Shown: positions 7,513 through 10,841 of the stretch, piece after piece
How positions within the stretch are numbered: the stretch's first letter is position 1
Layout: each line of letters begins with the position of its first letter
Source: Hemicentrotus pulcherrimus
Lineage: Eukaryota; Echinodermata; Echinoidea; Camarodonta; Strongylocentrotidae
DNA: 10,841 nucleotides
Direction of reading: 5' to 3'
NCBI GenBank assembly: GCA_003118195.1
Contig: BEXV01002640.1
Span: 6,300 to 17,140, forward strand
Position numbers and translations under genes: made by a program
Notes under the pieces: model-generated
What the model was told of the DNA's origin: nothing
Seen by the model: the letters and a program-made list of their open reading frames with translations, nothing else
Database searches by the model: none

Positions 7513-7619
7513 AGTAAAATATGAGTATTTCAAGGCCAGTCCTCTTCATTAATTTGATGTTACTCGTGTCTTATTCTTTTACATGGGGAAAAAAAGAAAC
7601 ATGAACATTCTTTACTTTT
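7513..7619 (+). repeat. Unnamed dispersed repeat, copy 1
   Basis: The segment starting AGTAAAATATGAGTATTTCAAG aligns with 8677 onward in the same orientation. Over the core (7513-7584 against 8677-8744) I count 60 identities in 68 aligned positions, with one 4-base gap near 7550. Similarity weakens afterward (ATGAACATTCTTTACTTTT here, ATGAAAAATCTCCACCTTTT there). No coding potential is seen. Confidence 0.75.
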
Positions 7620-8670
7620 CGGAGAATGCAGCATTGTTTCAATAATACTACTAGTTAATGATGATGATGAAAGCGATGATGGATTCTTGTACAGCATTCA
7701 TGTATATCACAATGGCCATTCGTGGTGCTCCACAATGACTATTCCCCGACTTTAGCATGATTAGGGCGCTCTAGAATTTTAAGGCATCTCAAAAAAGGGA
7801 ATATACCCCGGCATGCCAAGAATGTTTGTATTTTGTTCCCCTATTTATTTCTGAAAATCATATTTTACTTTCTCCTCTGAATGTTGAGCCACTACCTCAG
7901 GTAATGGTATAAACGGGGATATAGTGCTAAAATCTATAACGTTCATTCTAACGTTGGACATGGGGTAAGTATAGAGCAAGAAGATCAGAAAACGTGCACA
8001 AAAGCAGAAATGCAAAGAAAATCACAACATAAATAAAATAAAAAGAGGATATTTTACAATTTAAAAAAGATAGACATATGTATGGTATCAAAGAATAAAT
8101 AAAGACTTAACTACACGAAGACAGCGGCAATTACAAAATAGCTGAACCTTGTCCGAACCCATAGATTGAAAACGGTCAAAGTTCTGTAAGTGTCTATACA
8201 TGAAAATATACGGGTTATCAAAATAGTACTAACAAACAATGCATACCTCACCGTGCTGCTACGGAAGAAAAGTACAGTCATCTGTGATGTATAACCACTA
8301 TAAAGCGAGGGCGATTAAGGTCTCAATTGCTTAAGTCAGAAGTCTGCAGCCCTAATTGTTCCAGATTATAGTAAAATGTAATATTCTGAAGCCAGTTGCA
8401 TCACTCAAATGGATCTTGGTAGTACATCCGTACAAATGACAGATCATTTCCCAGTCTAGGCCTAATATAGCATGACAGGGGGATTTAATATCGGACTTTG
8501 TACCTTTTCACGTTCGAAACGTTACGAAATCAGCACCTCAATCAGAAGAATAAACACAAGGTATGCGGCGCTGTGTCTCCCGGGCACACCAACGAGTAGG
8601 ATACCAGCCAGAACGGAACAATATAGCACAGATCAGAAAAGAGACTCCACTCTCTTCTCTCAGTGTAATA
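7620..8670. other. DNA between the two direct repeats, no gene supported
   Basis: The stretch holds a short ATG/GAT simple repeat (7656-7682), A-rich DNA at 8030-8110, and the word TAGGCCTA (8457-8464). On the minus strand 8525-8632 reads as 36 hydrophobic codons between stops (for example AAYLVFILLIEVLIS), but without acceptor, donor or start. A minus-strand CTTTTCTTCCGTAG near 8257-8270 looks like a splice acceptor, but no open exon follows. Confidence 0.4.
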
Positions 8671-8676
8671 TGAGAA

Positions 8677-8780
8677 AGTAAAATATTAGTATTACAAGAC
8701 CTGTCCACTTCATTTGAAGTTACGCGTGTCGTATTCTTTTACATAAGGATAAGACAAATGAAAAATCTCCACCTTTTTTT
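8677..8780 (+). repeat. Unnamed dispersed repeat, copy 2
   Basis: This is the second copy of the repeat at 7513, offset by 1164 bases in direct orientation and about 88 percent identical over the 68-position core, which ends in TATTCTTTTACAT. The segments before the start of each copy do not match, so the left boundary is sharp at AGTAAAAT. The right boundary is diffuse. Confidence 0.75.
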
Positions 8781-8879
8781 TTCTCACTTTGTACATGTTT
8801 GATCGGTCTGCAGGTGTTGGTCTTTGGTGTGAATCGGATATTACAATTACCTCGACTGTTGAAACGATACAACTCGATC

Positions 8880-8938
8880 GGTATGGAGTCGGTATAGAGT
8901 CGGTCACACGGTCACACCAAGGAGACCGACACCATGCC
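8880..8938. repeat. Imperfect inverted repeat with nested short tandem repeats
   Basis: GGTATGGAGTCGGT (8880-8893) is an inverted match, 12 of 14, to ACCGACACCATGCC (8925-8938). Within it GGTATRGAGTC occurs twice in tandem and GGTCACAC about twice. The structure ends 24 bases before the MITE at 8963. It could be the end of another element, or local slippage. Confidence 0.55.
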
Positions 8939-8962
8939 GAGAACACAAGTTACATTACTTAA

Positions 8963-9317
8963 AGGTAAAGACCAGTTATGGTCATGCGATTGCATTGTGA
9001 AAGAAACGTTATGGAATCAATCAGAAAAGGTTGATCATCTAGCATCAAGCATCTGCAAGGTTCTGGAATCATCAAAATGATAAGAAATTTGGCCCATTCT
9101 TCGTAAAGTTACAAGCACTATACACAGAAAGATGTATATATGCACCCTATATCTCTCACAGACCATGAGAGAAACAAATATATGAATTAGTAGGCGGTTT
9201 CCCGGCAAATTTGTTATCATCATGTATTAGTCAAAACATATTCTTTCACATGATTGGTAACGAGAGCTTCCATTTCATTTTTTGAAATTGGGGCGTTTCC
9301 AATACTGGTCTTTACCT
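8963..9317. mobile_element. 355-bp MITE with 14-bp perfect terminal inverted repeats and TTAA flanks
   Basis: AGGTAAAGACCAGT (8963-8976) is the exact reverse complement of ACTGGTCTTTACCT (9304-9317). Both ends are flanked by TTAA (8959-8962 and 9318-9321), the target duplication used by piggyBac and Kolobok transposases. Termini beginning AGG rather than CCC favour a Kolobok-type element. Beyond the 14 bp the ends share only short words (TATGG against TATTGG). No open reading frame of useful length is inside, so it is non-autonomous. A TA target (Tc1/mariner) with slightly longer repeats cannot be excluded, because the palindrome TTAA extends the inverted repeats. Confidence 0.75.
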
Positions 9318-9321
9318 TTAA

Positions 9322-10140
9322 ATGGCCAAGAAATCGGTAGGTTTGGATCGAGGGCAGTGACACTGTGTGACTGAGGTATTAACTGACAAGCTGTCCTCAT
9401 TTTTTTACCCACCCTTTTTTTTTTTCTATGGCTATGTAGAAGTACTAGAATTATTCTGTTCAGGTACGTGCATTATGAATAGAGCATTGCAATCTATTGA
9501 TGCGTTTGGATCAAAGGTTAATTTGCTAGAACAAACATAACTTCTGATAAAGATATGATATAATATGACCACATTCTGACTACGTCATAAGGGGGTTTTC
9601 CGGTTTGGTCTGGAATAGATTACACAATGGTCAAACTACGTTTTAATAGCAGACAAATTTAGACGAAATGATATGAAAATGATTTTTGTTGTTGTTTTGT
9701 TGTATAAATTAGCAATGTAACAACAAATCATATCAGGGAAGACGAAAGGGATGTAAGATACGGATAACGAATTTATTATAATGAAAACACAGATATGAAG
9801 AGGAAAAGAAAGATTTTTTACGTTCCAACTACGGAGAGCCCTAGCTTACAACTACAAGGTAAAACAAAAAAAACAATAACAAACAATATCATTTCATCTG
9901 CATTTGGTTATACGGGTAGGAGAGATAACTTGAATACATTGAAGTATATGTGACTCCATCCCTACCGATATACAACACCGTGAAGATAATAGACTGTACT
10001 TAGATTCCTAGAGTATAATTTCCCCTTTAAAAAAGATGCGAGCGTTTAAAATATATAAAAACTTCAGTCATGCACTTTGAACATGAGTATATATCCATTC
10101 AATGAAAACAAACCTTTCTCCAATCATTTAATTAATCTCT
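9322..10140. other. AT-rich DNA, no gene supported
   Basis: The stretch holds T and A homopolymers (9413-9425), a GTT-rich simple tract (9687-9701) and CAA/A-rich DNA near 9862-9885. GATATGA...TTTGTTG (about 9670-9693) is loosely inverted to CAACAAATCATATC (about 9721-9734). No exon, RNA gene or element ends were recognised. Confidence 0.45.
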
Positions 10141-10150
10141 CCCTACTAAA

Positions 10151-10194
10151 AAAATGGAAATTATTGGACGAAATAAAATTGAATTGAATTGAAA
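10151..10194 (+). mobile_element. LINE-type 3' tail remnant with GAATT repeats
   Basis: ATGGAAATTATTGGACGAAA followed by TAAAATTGAATTGAATTGAA resembles the 3' end of the LINE at 7430-7461. Both read GGAAA, then TTGG(A)CGAA, then an A-rich AATTGAATT or AATCAATT tail. Short tail repeats at LINE 3' ends are common in CR1/L2-like families. No upstream coding remnant was found, so this would be a very short insertion or an eroded one. Confidence 0.4.
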
Positions 10195-10425
10195 ATAATG
10201 TAATTCGAAGTCAGTCGTACAGGCATTCAAAAATGAAGACAGTAATTCATTGATATAGGAAAAATCGGTTGTTATTTTTTTTGGATATAAACTGCAAAGT
10301 GATTAGATTAAACGCTCATAGAAAGCGTAAGTATATATGTTCTAATCGAATTTCACTTTCATGATGAATGGATTTAGCCATTTAATTTCTTGAGATTTAA
10401 TTGTATATTCCTTACTTTGTGGTAG

Positions 10426-10583
10426 GAACAAAAGAAATAAGAGAATTCAACGGAATTGGCGTACCAGGATATTCTTCTGTCGAGGTCATTGGAAACCCAA
10501 CAGTCATTATTGGCATAGTAATGGGAAAAAGATTTCCTTTCTATGCGAAGAAGACCGGACCCGGAAGAGATTTTGACACGTAA
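10426..10583 (+). CDS. Candidate terminal exon of an unknown gene
   Basis: A pyrimidine-leaning stretch (TATATTCCTTACTTTGTGGTAG) gives a possible acceptor at 10424-10425. From there one frame stays open for 51 codons to TAA at 10581-10583. The peptide begins TKEIREFNGIGVPGYSS and ends YAKKTGPGRDFDT; its composition is more balanced than that of most ORFs here, with Gly, Pro and charged residues. An AATAAA lies at 10712-10717, about 130 bases past the stop. No ATG opens the frame, and I recognise no domain. Upstream exons would have to lie to the left, and none was found. Chance is a real alternative. Confidence 0.2.
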
Positions 10584-10741
10584 CAGGAATACAATAAGGT
10601 AATAACAGGGAGTTTGGAGTACAAAGAAATGTCAATAATTTCCCATTGTTAGTTTTTAATCGGGAGATGAGATAAGCGAAATATAGGGAATTATATTGTC
10701 AGTGTCAGTATAATAAAAATCTTCACCTCTCCCCACCACCC

Positions 10742-10761
10742 CTCTCTCTCTCTCTCTCTCT
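10742..10761 (+). repeat. CT microsatellite
   Basis: Ten CT units, within a C/T-rich stretch that begins near 10726. Confidence 0.95.
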
Positions 10762-10816
10762 TCGATTCGCCCAAATCTGTCGTTTTCCCTGTCTATTTTA
10801 CATCCCGCTCCCCCTC

Positions 10817-10841
10817 CTCTCTCTCTCTCTCTCTCTCTCTC
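10817..10841 (+). repeat. CT microsatellite at the window edge
   Basis: At least twelve CT units run to the last base, so the true length is unknown. With the poly-G at position 1, both ends of the window are low-complexity, as expected for a draft contig. Confidence 0.95.

Noticed and set aside
8525..8632. 36 hydrophobic minus-strand codons resembling two membrane segments
   Set aside because: There is no start codon, acceptor or donor at suitable places, and T-rich DNA readily yields hydrophobic frames.
1..10841. CRISPR array, bacterial operon, rRNA or phage genes
   Set aside because: No spaced identical repeats, ribosome binding sites, dense ORFs or rRNA-like segments were found. The DNA is of eukaryotic intron/intergenic character.

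Overview
This is animal nuclear DNA: AT-rich, with no bacterial operon structure, almost no long ORFs, GT-AG introns, decayed interspersed repeats and microsatellites. The mix points to an invertebrate deuterostome, most likely an echinoderm such as a sea urchin. It includes a degenerate non-LTR retrotransposon, a SINE core of a type common in marine invertebrates, a MITE flanked by TTAA, and the palindromic word TAGGCCTA at 4843 and 8457. The taxon is an inference from sequence style, not from a gene match. The window starts in a G homopolymer and ends in a CT microsatellite, so it may be a complete draft contig. One N is present at 4525.

Layout. 1-1000: poly-G, a purine-rich tract, then about 4-5 degenerate tandem copies of a roughly 95-112 bp unit carrying GGGCT/AGCCC hairpins, running into unclassified GC-richer repeat DNA. 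1000-2460: AT-rich DNA with a few palindromes. 2462-2556 (minus): a tRNA-derived, SINE-like relic. 2992-4179 (minus): the one well-supported protein gene. 4180-5580: non-coding, with a splice acceptor leading out of the gene. 5585-5690: SINE core. 6039-6090 (minus): possible small exon. About 6360-7462 (plus): the 3' part of a dead LINE with its structured 3' UTR. 7513-7619 and 8677-8780: two direct copies of an unnamed repeat. 8963-9317: a 355-bp MITE. 10151-10194: a second LINE-type 3' tail. 10426-10583 (plus): a weak candidate terminal exon. 10742-10841: CT microsatellites.

The main gene is on the minus strand. A 45-base exon carries the last 32 bases of 5' UTR and the first 13 coding bases. 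A 717-base phase-1 intron follows, then a 3' exon with the rest of the protein. The product is a complete 143-residue single-pass membrane protein. It has a six-residue N-terminus with an N-glycosylation sequon, one transmembrane helix, a Cys-rich and basic juxtamembrane stretch, and a cytoplasmic tail with two PPxY motifs of the kind bound by WW domains, for example in Nedd4-family ubiquitin ligases. I cannot place it in a named family.

I see no CRISPR, toxin, virus or biosynthetic system here. The most useful leads are the small PPxY membrane protein, the MITE, the unnamed direct repeat pair, and the shared 3' end of two LINE remnants.
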